Source: Cognatishimia sp. WU-CL00825
GTDB taxonomy: Bacteria; Pseudomonadota; Alphaproteobacteria; Rhodobacterales; Rhodobacteraceae
Assembly (NCBI RefSeq): GCF_040364665.1
Contig: NZ_BAABWX010000004.1
Coordinates: 62,001 to 126,000, forward strand
DNA: 64,000 nucleotides
Reading direction: 5' to 3'
Shown here: positions 1 to 8,416 of the stretch, one piece after another
Layout of the letters: each line of letters begins with the position of its first letter
How positions within the stretch are numbered: position 1 is the stretch's first letter
Notes under the pieces: model-generated
Seen by the model: only the letters and a program-made list of their open reading frames with translations
Databases searched by the model: none
Told to the model about the DNA's origin: nothing
Position numbers and translations under genes: made by a program

Positions 1-566
1 ATGCAGAGCTGAATGGCTATGCCATTTCTGCGGGGGCAGCGGTGTTCAAAACCTGGTGCGCCCAGTGTCACGGGTCCGGTGCAGCCGGGGCCAAAGGCTA
101 TCCAAACCTGCTGGACAACGACTGGCTCTGGGGGGGCGATATCTCGTCTATCCATGAATCCATTCGCGTTGGGATCCGCAACGAAGACAACCTAGACGCC
201 CGTTATTCTGAAATGCCGGCCTTTGGCAAAGATGAATTGCTGGAAGACGCGCAGATAGACCAAGTCACCAACTATGTGATGTCGCTTAGCGGCACGCCGA
301 TGGATGCGTCTTTGGTGGCCGACGGCGCGATGGTGTTTGAGGAAAACTGCGCCAGCTGCCATGGCGACACCGGGCTCGGCGACCGCGATCAAGGCGCGCC
401 CAACCTCGCAGATGCGATCTGGTTGTTTGGTGGCGACTTCGACAGCATTCGTGAAACCGTTTATAGCAGCCGCTTTGGTGTGATGCCCAACTGGGATGAA
501 CGTCTGACCGAAGCGCAAATCAACGCGGTGGCAACCTATGTGCACCAACTTGGTGGCGGCGAATAA
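1..566 (+). CDS. ccoP: cbb3-type cytochrome c oxidase subunit III (CcoP), C-terminal part
   Basis: This is the diheme cytochrome c subunit of the high-affinity cbb3 oxidase. It passes electrons to the catalytic subunit CcoN from the periplasmic side of the inner membrane. The start lies before the window and the reading frame is open from base 3. Two CxxCH heme-binding motifs are visible (CAQCH near base 57 and CASCH near base 349). Each is followed by a likely axial methionine (EMPAFG and VMPNW), the usual layout of the two cytochrome c domains of CcoP. The N-terminal membrane anchor is not in view. A hairpin terminator follows, and the assembly genes ccoGHIS lie about 1.2 kb downstream. The family call is firm. 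Confidence 0.95.
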   Translation, partial: AELNGYAISAGAAVFKTWCAQCHGSGAAGAKGYPNLLDNDWLWGGDISSIHESIRVGIRNEDNLDARYSEMPAFGKDELLEDAQIDQVTNYVMSLSGTPMDASLVADGAMVFEENCASCHGDTGLGDRDQGAPNLADAIWLFGGDFDSIRETVYSSRFGVMPNWDERLTEAQINAVATYVHQLGGGE

Positions 567-585
567 ACCGTTCTAAAGCAATACG

Positions 586-613
586 AAAGGCGCGGTTCAG
601 GCCGCGCCTTTTT
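586..613 (+). terminator. Rho-independent terminator after ccoP
   Basis: A 10-bp perfect stem (586-595 with 602-611, core AGGCGCGG/CCGCGCCT) with a 6-nt loop runs into a T tract. It lies 20 bases after the ccoP stop and probably ends the cco structural operon. Confidence 0.85.
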
Positions 614-625
614 GGGTTTAGCGCA

Positions 626-979
626 TCAGTCCAAATGCGCGAGTATGTTCAAAAGCTTGCCTGACGGGTCCCGCAGATAAAACCGACGCACCCCCCAAGG
701 CTCATCGGTCAGCGCATAATCGATGGCATGGCCCAGACTTTTGGCACGCGCATACACCGCGTCAACATCCTCTACCTCGATGGACAGATCCGGCACCTGG
801 GTCCCCGATCCGCCTTGACTGGCAATGCTGATTTGCACCGCAGCCTCTGTGCCGCTGGTCAAAGTGCTGATCCAACCAAAATCCATGGCCACATCCAAAT
901 CAAACAAACTGCGATAAAAGGCCTGCACCTCTGCCACCTCTTTGGTGGCGATATTGGCGACGATACGTTTCACACTCAT
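626..979 (-). CDS. VOC/glyoxalase superfamily protein
   Basis: This 117-residue protein is a single-module vicinal-oxygen-chelate fold member. The N-terminus (VKRIVANIATKEVAEVQAFY) and the C-terminal segment with RRFYLRDPSGKLLNIL are typical of the paired beta-alpha-beta units. Family members include metal-dependent dioxygenases, isomerases and antibiotic-binding proteins, so the substrate cannot be assigned. A GGAG ribosome-binding site lies just before the ATG at 979. It is convergent with ccoP and may be transcribed after the DUF1304 gene, which ends about 30 bases upstream. I am confident of the superfamily but not of any enzymatic role. Confidence 0.8.
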   Translation of the reverse strand: MSVKRIVANIATKEVAEVQAFYRSLFDLDVAMDFGWISTLTSGTEAAVQISIASQGGSGTQVPDLSIEVEDVDAVYARAKSLGHAIDYALTDEPWGVRRFYLRDPSGKLLNILAHLD

Positions 980-1011
980 GAGAGCTCCTCCGGTCTGATC
1001 TGCTGGCCTGC

Positions 1012-1374
1012 CTAGCTCAGCAACAATAAGACAATCGCCACGGCGGCTGGCACCGATTGCACAAACAGAATGCGCGGGCTGGCGGTCTTGGCCCCATATA
1101 CACCTGCTATAAACACGCAGATCAGAAAGAACATCGCGATGTTATGCGCCCATTGCGCATCTAGGATCAGCCGCGACCAGATAAGCCCGGCCGCCAGAAA
1201 GCCGTTATACAGCCCCTGATTGGCAGCCATGGTCTTGGTTTTTGGAAACAGATCGGCTGGGAACTGCTTAAAGATTTTTGGCCCACGTTGTTCCCAGGCA
1301 AACATCTCAAACCACAGGATATAAAGGTGCAGGGCGGCAATCAGAAAAATCAACACAGAAGCAAAAAACGCCAT
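1012..1374 (-). CDS. DUF1304-type small integral membrane protein
   Basis: This is a roughly 120-residue, four-helix membrane protein resembling the DUF1304 family, whose function is unknown. It begins with the hydrophobic MAFFASVLIFLIAALHLYIL, carries a conserved-looking FEMFAWEQRGPKIF loop and a MAANQGLYNGFLAAGLIW stretch, and ends in LLLLS. I chose the ATG at 1374 because an AAAGGA site lies just before it; the frame stays open about 100 bases further upstream but that part looks non-coding. The gene faces away from ccoG across the FNR-boxed intergenic region, so the box at 1495-1508 could serve it. Confidence 0.75.
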   Translation of the reverse strand: MAFFASVLIFLIAALHLYILWFEMFAWEQRGPKIFKQFPADLFPKTKTMAANQGLYNGFLAAGLIWSRLILDAQWAHNIAMFFLICVFIAGVYGAKTASPRILFVQSVPAAVAIVLLLLS

Positions 1375-1494
1375 GGAATGTCCTTTGGGGGCAGGGATAA
1401 GGGGCCATGTCCTGTGTGACACGTGGGCCATGCCCAAACAAGTGCAGGTGCCTCTGAGCATTTTGGCAAAAAACACGAAATTCTTCAGGGCTGT

Positions 1495-1508
1495 TTGATC
1501 TGCGTCAA
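1495..1508. promoter_or_regulatory. FNR/FnrL-type box (distal)
   Basis: The sequence TTGATCTGCGTCAA fits the CRP/FNR-family consensus TTGAT-N4-ATCAA with one mismatch in the right half. If it activates at position -41.5, the start point would be near 1543 on the plus strand or near 1460 on the minus strand. Plus-strand use would place the stem-loops at 1549-1662 in the transcript. Minus-strand use would drive the DUF1304 gene. The sequence alone does not decide between them. Confidence 0.65.
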
Positions 1509-1542
1509 TGTTTTAAGGGCTTTAAACTGCAATACATCCTCA

Positions 1543-1665
1543 GGAGACAGACAGACTTCGGCAGATTGCCAAGTGTCTGGAGGGTTGCTTAGTGGTTCGC
1601 CGCTGGGCAAAGGTGCCAGTCTCCCGTCCTGTTCGCGCGTTTCCGAGGAGGCTGGCACCTTTATC
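1543..1665 (+). ncRNA. candidate structured RNA between FNR box and ccoG
   Basis: Two stem-loops follow the distal FNR-like box. The first (1549-1578) pairs AGACA with TGTCT, CTT with AAG and GGCA with TGCC around a GAT loop, with small bulges. The second pairs 1609-1624 with 1647-1662. Its outer 11 bp (AAAGGTGCCAG/CTGGCACCTTT) are perfect, followed by a T-G wobble and a CTCC/GGAG block around a 22-nt loop. The second stem ends in TTTAT, a weak terminator tail. There is no convincing reading frame. It could be an oxygen-regulated small RNA, a ccoG leader, or an RNA read on the opposite strand. Boundaries are inferred from the box position. Confidence 0.35.
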
Positions 1666-1727
1666 ATCCCCCATCTGATCCCGGTTCTAAATCCCTTAAT
1701 CATAAACATGTGTTTCAGACTCAGAAT

Positions 1728-1741
1728 TTGATACATGTCAA
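1728..1741 (+). promoter_or_regulatory. FNR/FnrL-type box (proximal) of ccoGHIS
   Basis: TTGATACATGTCAA matches TTGAT-N4-ATCAA with one mismatch. Its centre is 67 bases before the chosen ccoG start at 1802; activation at -41.5 would give a start point near 1776. Low-oxygen control of cco genes by FNR/FixK-type regulators is well established in alphaproteobacteria. Confidence 0.75.
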
Positions 1742-1801
1742 AGTTCGACCACGTCAGTTTTGCGACAAGTCGGTAAGATTTCCAGCAAGGTGAACGATTC
1801 T

Positions 1802-3232
1802 GTGACTGCCTCTGAAACCCCTCCCAGCCTCTATGCTGCCCGTGAACCGATTTTCCCCAAGCGCGTGTCCGGGACCTTTCGGTCGTTAAAATGGGTCATC
1901 ATGGCGGTGACCCTCGGCATTTATTACCTCGTGCCATGGATCCGCTGGGACCGCGGCCCCAGCCTGCCGGATCAGGCGGTTTTGGTGGATATGGCAAACC
2001 GCCGGTTCTTTTTCTTCTGGATCGAGATCTGGCCGCATGAGTTCTATTTTGTCGCCGGACTGCTGATCATGGCCGGATTGGGCTTGTTTCTGTTCACCTC
2101 GGCTCTGGGGCGTGTCTGGTGCGGCTATGCCTGCCCACAGACCGTCTGGACCGACCTGTTTATTCTGGTGGAACGCTGGGTCGAAGGCGACCGAAACGCG
2201 CGCCTGCGCCTGCATCGCCAAAAGAAATGGAATTTCCGCAAGCTGCGCCTGCGTGTCACCAAAACCATCCTCTGGCTTTTGATTGGTCTGGCGACCGGTG
2301 GGGCTTGGGTGTTTTACTTTGCGGATGCGCCAACCCTGTTGATGGATCTGCTAACCGGTCAGGCGCATATGGTGGCCTATACCACGATGGCCCTGCTGAC
2401 CTTCACCACCTTTTTCTTTGGCGGCTATGCCCGCGAACAGATCTGTATCTATGCCTGCCCTTGGCCGCGCATTCAGGCCGCCATGATGGACGAAGACACA
2501 TTGACCGTCGCCTATCGCGACTGGCGTGGCGAACCGCGTGGCAAACTGAAAAAGCAAACTGCCCAAGCACCTCAAGGCGACTGCATCGATTGTATGGCCT
2601 GTGTGAATGTTTGCCCCATGGGCATCGATATTCGTGATGGCCAGCAGCTTGAATGCATCACTTGTGCTTTGTGCATTGATGCTTGCGACGAGGTGATGGA
2701 CAAGATCGGCAAACCGCGTGGTTTGATCGACTATATGGCGCTCAGCGACGAGCCAGCCGAACGGGCAGGGCGGCCGCCACGCTCTAACTGGAAACATGTT
2801 CTGCGTCTGCGCACCCTTTTGTACACCGGGCTTTGGGCGCTTGTTGGTGTCATGCTGGTGGTGGCGCTGTTCCTGCGCAGCGAGATTGACGTGACCGTGG
2901 CCCCCGTGCGCAACCCAACTTTTGTCACCCTGTCTGACGGCTCTATTCGCAACACCTACGAAGTGCGGCTGCGCAACAAACACGGCGAAGCGCGTTTGTT
3001 TGAGGTCACCGTCAAGGCCGAAGGTGCGCCCCAGATCACCCTCGAAGGCTTGCCATCAACCCAGGTCGAAGTGCCCGCAGACAGTATGCTTTTGCAACGT
3101 GTCTATGTGGTGGCCCCAAAAGGCACCGCGCTTGCCAACAACAGCCTCAGCGATCTACGCGTCTGGGTCAAAGACACGCAGAATGACGAACGCGTACACA
3201 AAGACACCGTCTTTACAGGAAAGGGTCAGTGA
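1802..3232 (+). CDS. ccoG: cbb3 oxidase accessory protein CcoG (FixG/RdxA)
   Basis: This polytopic membrane iron-sulfur protein is needed for cbb3 oxidase assembly; family members act in copper handling for CcoN. The N-terminal hydrophobic helices carry WCGYACPQTVW and CIYACPWPR. A bacterial ferredoxin region then holds two complete cysteine sets (CIDCMACVNVCP and CITCALCIDAC). The last third is a soluble immunoglobulin-like domain. The frame is open from a TTG at 1760, but GTG at 1802 has an AAGGTG site nine bases before it and leaves an N-terminus (TASETPPSLYAAREPIFP) typical of the family, so I start there. GTG 1790 is another possibility. It overlaps ccoH as TGATG. Confidence 0.93.
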   Translation: MTASETPPSLYAAREPIFPKRVSGTFRSLKWVIMAVTLGIYYLVPWIRWDRGPSLPDQAVLVDMANRRFFFFWIEIWPHEFYFVAGLLIMAGLGLFLFTSALGRVWCGYACPQTVWTDLFILVERWVEGDRNARLRLHRQKKWNFRKLRLRVTKTILWLLIGLATGGAWVFYFADAPTLLMDLLTGQAHMVAYTTMALLTFTTFFFGGYAREQICIYACPWPRIQAAMMDEDTLTVAYRDWRGEPRGKLKKQTAQAPQGDCIDCMACVNVCPMGIDIRDGQQLECITCALCIDACDEVMDKIGKPRGLIDYMALSDEPAERAGRPPRSNWKHVLRLRTLLYTGLWALVGVMLVVALFLRSEIDVTVAPVRNPTFVTLSDGSIRNTYEVRLRNKHGEARLFEVTVKAEGAPQITLEGLPSTQVEVPADSMLLQRVYVVAPKGTALANNSLSDLRVWVKDTQNDERVHKDTVFTGKGQ

Positions 3233-3693
3233 TGGCTGAAGAAAAGAAATTCACCGGTCGTCACATGGCGCTGATCTTTGGCGGTGCTTTCAGCGTCATC
3301 ATTTCGGTCAATCTGGTGCTGGCCTATTCGGCGGTCAAAACCTTTCCGGGTCTCGAAGTGAAAAACTCTTATGTGGCCAGTCAGGAATTTGACCTGCGCC
3401 GGGACGCCCAGCAGGCGCTTGGCTGGCAGGTGTCTGCCAAAGCCTCTGACGGGCAAGTGGTGCTAAAGATCGTGGACGCCACTGGTACAGCGGTGCAGGT
3501 GCAAGATCTGGAAGCCGTGCTGGGGCGCGCCACCCATGTCAAAGATGACATGACACCAGAGTTTGCCTTTGACGGTCAAGCCTATGTGGCCCAGGCCAAT
3601 CTGGGCGAAGGCAACTGGAATATCCGCATGAATGCGGTGGCCAAAGACGGCACTGCCTTTGTGCAGCGCGTTATTCTGCGGGTCGAGGGCTGA
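3232..3693 (+). CDS. ccoH: cbb3 oxidase assembly protein CcoH (FixH)
   Basis: This single-pass membrane protein is required for stable cbb3 oxidase assembly. A short polar N-terminus (MAEEKKFTGRH) precedes one hydrophobic helix (residues about 10-30), followed by a periplasmic domain with the FixH-like DLRRDAQQALGW and WNIRMNA segments. The ATG at 3232 overlaps the ccoG stop and has an AGGAAAGGG site before it. The length of about 153 residues is normal. Order and spacing with ccoG, ccoI and ccoS indicate one transcript. Confidence 0.92.
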   Translation: MAEEKKFTGRHMALIFGGAFSVIISVNLVLAYSAVKTFPGLEVKNSYVASQEFDLRRDAQQALGWQVSAKASDGQVVLKIVDATGTAVQVQDLEAVLGRATHVKDDMTPEFAFDGQAYVAQANLGEGNWNIRMNAVAKDGTAFVQRVILRVEG

Positions 3694-3695
3694 GC

Positions 3696-5894
3696 ATGAC
3701 CGCCGTGATGCGCCCCGGTGTCTCTGCTTGTCCGGCTTGCGATGCGGGTCCGGCAGCCGCGGCCTTGGCCGCAGAGATCCAAGCGCAGAAAGATGTGCAG
3801 CTGGCCCTAAGCCTGCCGACCATCCATTGCGCGCTTTGCATTTCAACCGTGGAACGTGTTCTGAACGCTTACGAGGGCGTACAATCCGCACGGGTCAACC
3901 TGACCCTAAAGCGCGTCACCATCGAGGCCGAGCCCAACGTGACCGCCGCAGATCTGATCCCGGTATTGGCCGAGGTGGGCTATGAAGCGCATGAACTCGA
4001 CCTTGGCAGCCTCAGCGCGACCGATGCGGATCGCGCGGGTCGCAATTTGCTGATGCGTTTGGCCGTCGCCGGCTTTGCCAGCATGAATGTAATGCTGCTT
4101 TCGGTTTCGGTCTGGGCCGGTGCCGAAGACGCCACTCGTGACCTGTTTCACTGGATTTCAGCCGCCATTGCGCTGCCCACCATCGCCTTTTCAGGCCAGC
4201 CTTTTTTTAGCAATGCATGGCGGGCGCTCAAACATCGTCAACTCAACATGGATGTGCCGATTGTTCTGGCCATTCTGCTGGCGGTTGTCACGTCGCTCTG
4301 GGAAGTCTCGCTGTCTGGCGAACATGCCTATTTTGACGCGGCGCTGACTCTGGTATTTTTCTTATTGGCGGGCCGCTACCTTGATCATCGCACCCGCGCT
4401 GTGGCCCGGTCTGCCGCCGAAGAACTCGCTGCGCTGGAAGTGCCACGTGCGGTGCGACTGCTGGAAGAGGGCGAAGAAACTGTCGCCGTGCGCGAGCTTT
4501 GCGTCGGAGATCTGTTGCGGGTCCTGCCCGGCGGACGCATGCCGGTGGATGGCGAAATCATCCAAGGCCAGTCTGAGCTCGACAGATCGCTGCTCACGGG
4601 GGAAACCGTGCCGGTCTTTGCCGAGACCGGCCAGATGGTCAGTGCAGGCGAGGTCAATCTGACCGGCCCCTTGATCATTCGCGCAAGCGCCGTGGGCCAA
4701 GACACCAGCCTGCATCAAATGGCGGATCTGGTGGCCATCGCGGAATCGGGCCGCTCACGCTACACTTCTTTGGCTGACCAAGCCGCCAAGCTTTATGCGC
4801 CGGGCGTGCATATCCTGTCGGCTTTGGCTTTTGTGGGATGGTATTTTGCCACCTATGACATGCGCACCGCCATCAACATCGCCGCCGCTGTTCTGATCAT
4901 CACCTGCCCCTGCGCGCTCGGGTTGGCCGTGCCTGCGGTCACCACTGCGGCCTCTGGTCGCCTGTTTCGCATGGGCATGCTGGTGAAACACGCCACAGCC
5001 CTTGAACGTCTGGCCCAGGTCGACACCGTGGTGTTTGACAAAACCGGCACCCTGACCAAAGGCACGCCGCAGGTCAGCAACTTTGACAGCATATCCTCAG
5101 AAACCGCCCGTGTGGCCATGGCGCTGGCCATGGGCTCTGGTCATCCTTTGGCCAAGGCGGTCCTGCAAGCCGCCAATGATCATCAAACCACACCAGCTAA
5201 AGTATCAGACATCAACGAAGTGCCGGGTTTTGGCATTCAGGGTCTCTGGCAAGACCAACAGGTGCGTTTGGGCCGCGCCAGCTGGCTTGGGGCGCAGGAA
5301 CTGACCCAAAGCGCGGTGTTTGTGCAAATTGGCGACCAACCCGCGCAGGCCTTTCTCTGTGTGGACCAACTGCGCGACGGCGCTGATCAGGCGGTGCGCG
5401 CCTTGCAGGACGCCGGCAAAGACGTGATCTTGCTTTCTGGCGACAGCGCTGGGGCGGTGCAACAAGTGGCAGACCGTTTGGGCATCGCACGCTGGCAGGC
5501 CGAGGTTCTGCCCGCTGACAAAGCCCAGGCGATCCAAAAGCTGGCCGACCAAGGCCACAAGGTTCTTATGGTGGGCGACGGGCTGAACGACACCGCCGCG
5601 CTCACCTCTGCGCATGTATCGATTTCCCCAGCCTCTGCCTTGGATGCTGCCCGCGTGGCCTCTGATATCGTGCTATTGGGCGGCGATTTGGAACCCATCG
5701 CGCAGGCCGTTGGCGTCGCTGGTAAAGCCACCAGCCGTATCCGGCAAAACTTCCGCATCGCAACGCTTTACAACATCGTGGCTGTGCCACTGGCCATCGC
5801 TGGTCTGGCCACGCCATTGATTGCCGCCTTGGCCATGTCCAGCAGTTCGATTACCGTGTCGCTCAACGCACTGCGCCTCGGGAGATCAAAATGA
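3696..5894 (+). CDS. ccoI: heavy-metal translocating P-type ATPase CcoI (FixI)
   Basis: This is a P1B-type copper-exporting ATPase that supplies copper for the cbb3 active site. CPAC at residues 12-15 and CALC at 45-48 are N-terminal metal-binding cysteine pairs; the second sits in a heavy-metal-associated domain. The transmembrane CPC motif is at about residues 404-406, the phosphorylated aspartate is in DKTGTLT (D448), the P1B-specific GSGHPLAKAV histidine-proline motif follows, and the hinge is GDGLNDTAAL. The 732-residue length is normal. The start is three bases after the ccoH stop, and the end overlaps ccoS by ATGA, so translation is coupled. Confidence 0.95.
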   Translation: MTAVMRPGVSACPACDAGPAAAALAAEIQAQKDVQLALSLPTIHCALCISTVERVLNAYEGVQSARVNLTLKRVTIEAEPNVTAADLIPVLAEVGYEAHELDLGSLSATDADRAGRNLLMRLAVAGFASMNVMLLSVSVWAGAEDATRDLFHWISAAIALPTIAFSGQPFFSNAWRALKHRQLNMDVPIVLAILLAVVTSLWEVSLSGEHAYFDAALTLVFFLLAGRYLDHRTRAVARSAAEELAALEVPRAVRLLEEGEETVAVRELCVGDLLRVLPGGRMPVDGEIIQGQSELDRSLLTGETVPVFAETGQMVSAGEVNLTGPLIIRASAVGQDTSLHQMADLVAIAESGRSRYTSLADQAAKLYAPGVHILSALAFVGWYFATYDMRTAINIAAAVLIITCPCALGLAVPAVTTAASGRLFRMGMLVKHATALERLAQVDTVVFDKTGTLTKGTPQVSNFDSISSETARVAMALAMGSGHPLAKAVLQAANDHQTTPAKVSDINEVPGFGIQGLWQDQQVRLGRASWLGAQELTQSAVFVQIGDQPAQAFLCVDQLRDGADQAVRALQDAGKDVILLSGDSAGAVQQVADRLGIARWQAEVLPADKAQAIQKLADQGHKVLMVGDGLNDTAALTSAHVSISPASALDAARVASDIVLLGGDLEPIAQAVGVAGKATSRIRQNFRIATLYNIVAVPLAIAGLATPLIAALAMSSSSITVSLNALRLGRSK

Positions 5895-6076
5895 CCATTC
5901 TCAGCTATCTCATTCCCATTTCGCTGATCCTTGGCGGGCTGGGTTTACTGGGGTTTCTCTATACCCTGCGCAGCCAGCAATATGACGATCCCGAGGGCGA
6001 TGCGCAGCGCATCCTCAGCGGTGAATGGGATGACCATCCCAAACCGGCTGACCCCTCAAAGCCTAGCGAAAGCTGA
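5891..6076 (+). CDS. ccoS: cbb3 oxidase assembly protein CcoS (FixS)
   Basis: This 61-residue single-span membrane protein is required to insert heme b and copper into CcoN. One hydrophobic helix spans residues about 4-26 (SYLIPISLILGGLGLLGFLY), followed by the family-typical QYDDPEGDAQRIL and an acidic, proline-rich tail. It overlaps the end of ccoI by four bases. Its last bases overlap the convergent FAH-family gene by 14 bases, so no terminator separates the two. Confidence 0.93.
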   Translation: MTILSYLIPISLILGGLGLLGFLYTLRSQQYDDPEGDAQRILSGEWDDHPKPADPSKPSES

Positions 6077-6752
6077 CCACAGCGGGCGACAGCCCTTCAA
6101 TCTCCACCGCGCATGTGTCTCCGGGCTTTATCTGGCCCACACCCGCGGGGGTGCCTGTCATGACCAAATCGCCGGGTTGCAGGGTGACCAACCTGCTCAG
6201 ATAAGCCACCACCGCGTCAACCGGCCAGATCATTTCTGACAGATCTGCGCTTTGGCGAATGTCGCCATTCACCGTGGCCCTGATGGCCCCGTGGGTCATA
6301 TCGCCTAGGCTGTCTTTGGCATGCAACGCACCGATGATGGCAGAATGATCAAACCCCTTGGCCATGTCCCAAGGGCGGCGCATCTCTTTGGCCTTGGCTT
6401 GGATATCGCGCCGCGTCAGGTCATTGCCCGCCCCGTAACCCCAGATCAGACCCTCGGCCTCTGCCGGGCTGATATCGGTGCCACAGCCACCAATCGCCAC
6501 CACCAATTCGGCCTCGTGGTGCAGGTTTTGTGTTTGTGGTGGAAAGGGCAGGCTACGGCCAGAAACCGTCGCCGCGTCCCCGGGTTTGGTGAAAAAGAAC
6601 GGCGGCTCGCGATTTGGATCGTGGCCCATTTCGCGGGCGTGTTCTGCATAGTTGCGGCCCACGCAATAAATCCGGCGCACCGGAAAACGCGCATCACTTT
6701 GATGGATGGGCAATAAAGTCGGGGTTGGGGCGGCAAAGGGTGTATCAGTCAT
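6063..6752 (-). CDS. fumarylacetoacetate hydrolase (FAH) family protein
   Basis: This 229-residue single-domain FAH-fold enzyme belongs to a family that hydrolyses, decarboxylates or isomerises beta-dicarbonyl compounds with a bound Mg or Mn ion. The YCVGRNYAEHAREMG start, the HHEAELVVAIGG metal-ligand stretch, GYGAGNDLTRRDIQ and the DLVMTGTPAGVG loop near the end are all present. It resembles fumarylpyruvate hydrolase or acylpyruvase-like proteins more than true fumarylacetoacetase, which is longer. An AGGG site precedes ATG 6752. No pathway partners are adjacent, so the substrate is unassigned. Confidence 0.88.
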   Translation of the reverse strand: MTDTPFAAPTPTLLPIHQSDARFPVRRIYCVGRNYAEHAREMGHDPNREPPFFFTKPGDAATVSGRSLPFPPQTQNLHHEAELVVAIGGCGTDISPAEAEGLIWGYGAGNDLTRRDIQAKAKEMRRPWDMAKGFDHSAIIGALHAKDSLGDMTHGAIRATVNGDIRQSADLSEMIWPVDAVVAYLSRLVTLQPGDLVMTGTPAGVGQIKPGDTCAVEIEGLSPAVVSFR

Positions 6753-6796
6753 ATGCCCTGTCTACGCTAGGCGAGTGCTCGGGCCAAGATCAGGCC

Positions 6797-8221
6797 TTAG
6801 CTAGGCCCAATCATAAAGCAAGAAACCTGCCGCGATTGCAGGCGGCGACAGGCCAAATCAGCCGTTTCGCGGGTCATTCCCATAAAGTTGGCGTCAAAAC
6901 CGCGTTTAGATTTCACCACTTTGCGCAGGCTGCCATCCAAGGTGGTCATTTCCGCCAATGCGGTCTTTAGCAACATCTTTTCCGCACTATAGCGGCTGGG
7001 ATAACGCCCCACATTGATGCCCCAATGTCGTCCGCCTGACGTTGACAGGCGGGTGACAACTTGTGGTTCAGGATCTTCGATGATCACTTTTTTAGCGGGC
7101 GTTTTTACCGAAGACGGAAACAACGAAGCAGTATTAGACTGGGCTTGTCGCAGCGCGGTCTCGATATCTTTGTCGATCACCTTGGCCCCGGCAATCGCAA
7201 CCCCGCCAGCGGTGGCTTTGGGTTTTGGGGCCACGGGGGCCGCCGCCACTTGCAAGGAACCCGGACGATAGTGCGGGTGCAGACTTTTGGTCACCGCAGT
7301 GGCCACGCGGATGGTCTTGGCAACCGGCTTTGCGGCTTTGCCAGTGCCCTGATTGCCTTGATAGGTCGGCACCGAAGGCTTGCGCAGCGCCACACGTGAC
7401 GGCGCGCGGCGGAAACCCAAATCCAACAGTTCAGCCACTTTGGCGTTACGGGATGCGGTCGAGCGCCCGCCAAACACCGTGGCAATAATGCGTTCATTGC
7501 CGCGTTCAGCAGAGGCCACCAGATTGAAGCCCGCAGCGCGGGTATAGCCGGTCTTGATGCCGTCAGCGCCGCGGTAATTGCCTAGAAAGCGACGGTTGGT
7601 ATTGGCCACTTCGCGCAGGCCCGCATGGGTCGATTTGCGCGAAAACAGATTGTAATATTGCGGATAGTCATACAGCACATGCCGGCCCAGTGTGGTCATG
7701 TCCCGCGCGGTGGACATATGGCCGCTTTCGGTCAGGCCATGGGCATTGCGAAAAGTGGTGTTGGACATGCCAAGCGCCTTGGCTGTGCGGGTCATGCGGC
7801 GGGCAAAGGCCGCCTCGGATCCGGCAATCGCCTCGCCAATAGCTGTGGCCGCGTCATTGGCGGATTTAACCGCAGCGGCGCGCACCAAATAGCGCAGCGC
7901 GATACGTTGGCCAGCCTTAAGACCCAGCTTTGACGGTGGCTCTGATGCGGCTTTGCTGGAAATCCGCACCTTGGTGTCCATGGTCAACTCGCCGTTTTTC
8001 ACCGCTTCAAAGGCGATGTACAGAGTCATCATTTTTGTCAGGGATGCAGGATGCAGACGGGTATCTGCATTGCGCGAATGCAACACTTTGCCCGAGCGCG
8101 CATCAACCACCATAGCTGCATAAGGGGCAGCCACCGCCGACATCGCGCTTGCGAACATTAAAAAGAGTGTTGTTAGGATGTACAGCCCCATTAGGGCCGG
8201 CCTTTTTTGCCGATCCTTCAC
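6797..8221 (-). CDS. D-alanyl-D-alanine carboxypeptidase with C-terminal SPOR domain
   Basis: This is a periplasmic penicillin-binding-protein-type serine peptidase that trims pentapeptide stems of peptidoglycan. The active-site motifs are S60-x-x-K63 (ASLTKM), SAND and KTGYT. A signal peptide covers residues about 1-31 with a KDRQKR n-region. The peptidase S11 domain occupies roughly residues 30-270, a low-complexity alanine/lysine/proline linker follows, and a SPOR-like domain (RHWGINVGRYPSRYSAEKML) closes the protein, which suggests recruitment to denuded septal glycan. The start is GTG at 8221; an ATG at 8191 with an AAAAGG site is an alternative. Transcription starts in the 195-base gap toward the HAD gene. 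Confidence 0.9.
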   Translation of the reverse strand: MKDRQKRPALMGLYILTTLFLMFASAMSAVAAPYAAMVVDARSGKVLHSRNADTRLHPASLTKMMTLYIAFEAVKNGELTMDTKVRISSKAASEPPSKLGLKAGQRIALRYLVRAAAVKSANDAATAIGEAIAGSEAAFARRMTRTAKALGMSNTTFRNAHGLTESGHMSTARDMTTLGRHVLYDYPQYYNLFSRKSTHAGLREVANTNRRFLGNYRGADGIKTGYTRAAGFNLVASAERGNERIIATVFGGRSTASRNAKVAELLDLGFRRAPSRVALRKPSVPTYQGNQGTGKAAKPVAKTIRVATAVTKSLHPHYRPGSLQVAAAPVAPKPKATAGGVAIAGAKVIDKDIETALRQAQSNTASLFPSSVKTPAKKVIIEDPEPQVVTRLSTSGGRHWGINVGRYPSRYSAEKMLLKTALAEMTTLDGSLRKVVKSKRGFDANFMGMTRETADLACRRLQSRQVSCFMIGPS

Positions 8222-8416
8222 GATCTCTTGCCTCTAATTTGCCTCTGCCGCCAATTTTTGGCTGACTTTATTAAAATTAAGCTAGCACAGCGTGTTTTTT
8301 GAATAAACCCTTTGAATCAATTAGTTTCGGGATCTTTCAAGCCGCGTAATTCTATATTTAGCGGTCTTGGGTTAACGCAGCGCTAAACCGGCAATTGTGG
8401 CGAAATTGGGGCAGCC

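Noticed and set aside
1540..1665. Cobalamin-type riboswitch on the minus strand (GGGAGAC resembles part of the B12 box).
   Set aside because: The rest of the conserved B12 core is missing, and the similarity is only about seven bases. A structured RNA is kept as a candidate, without this name.
1485..1736. An 83-codon minus-strand frame and a 102-codon plus-strand frame across the ccoG control region.
   Set aside because: Both cover the FNR boxes and stem-loops and look like translated non-coding DNA with no family likeness.
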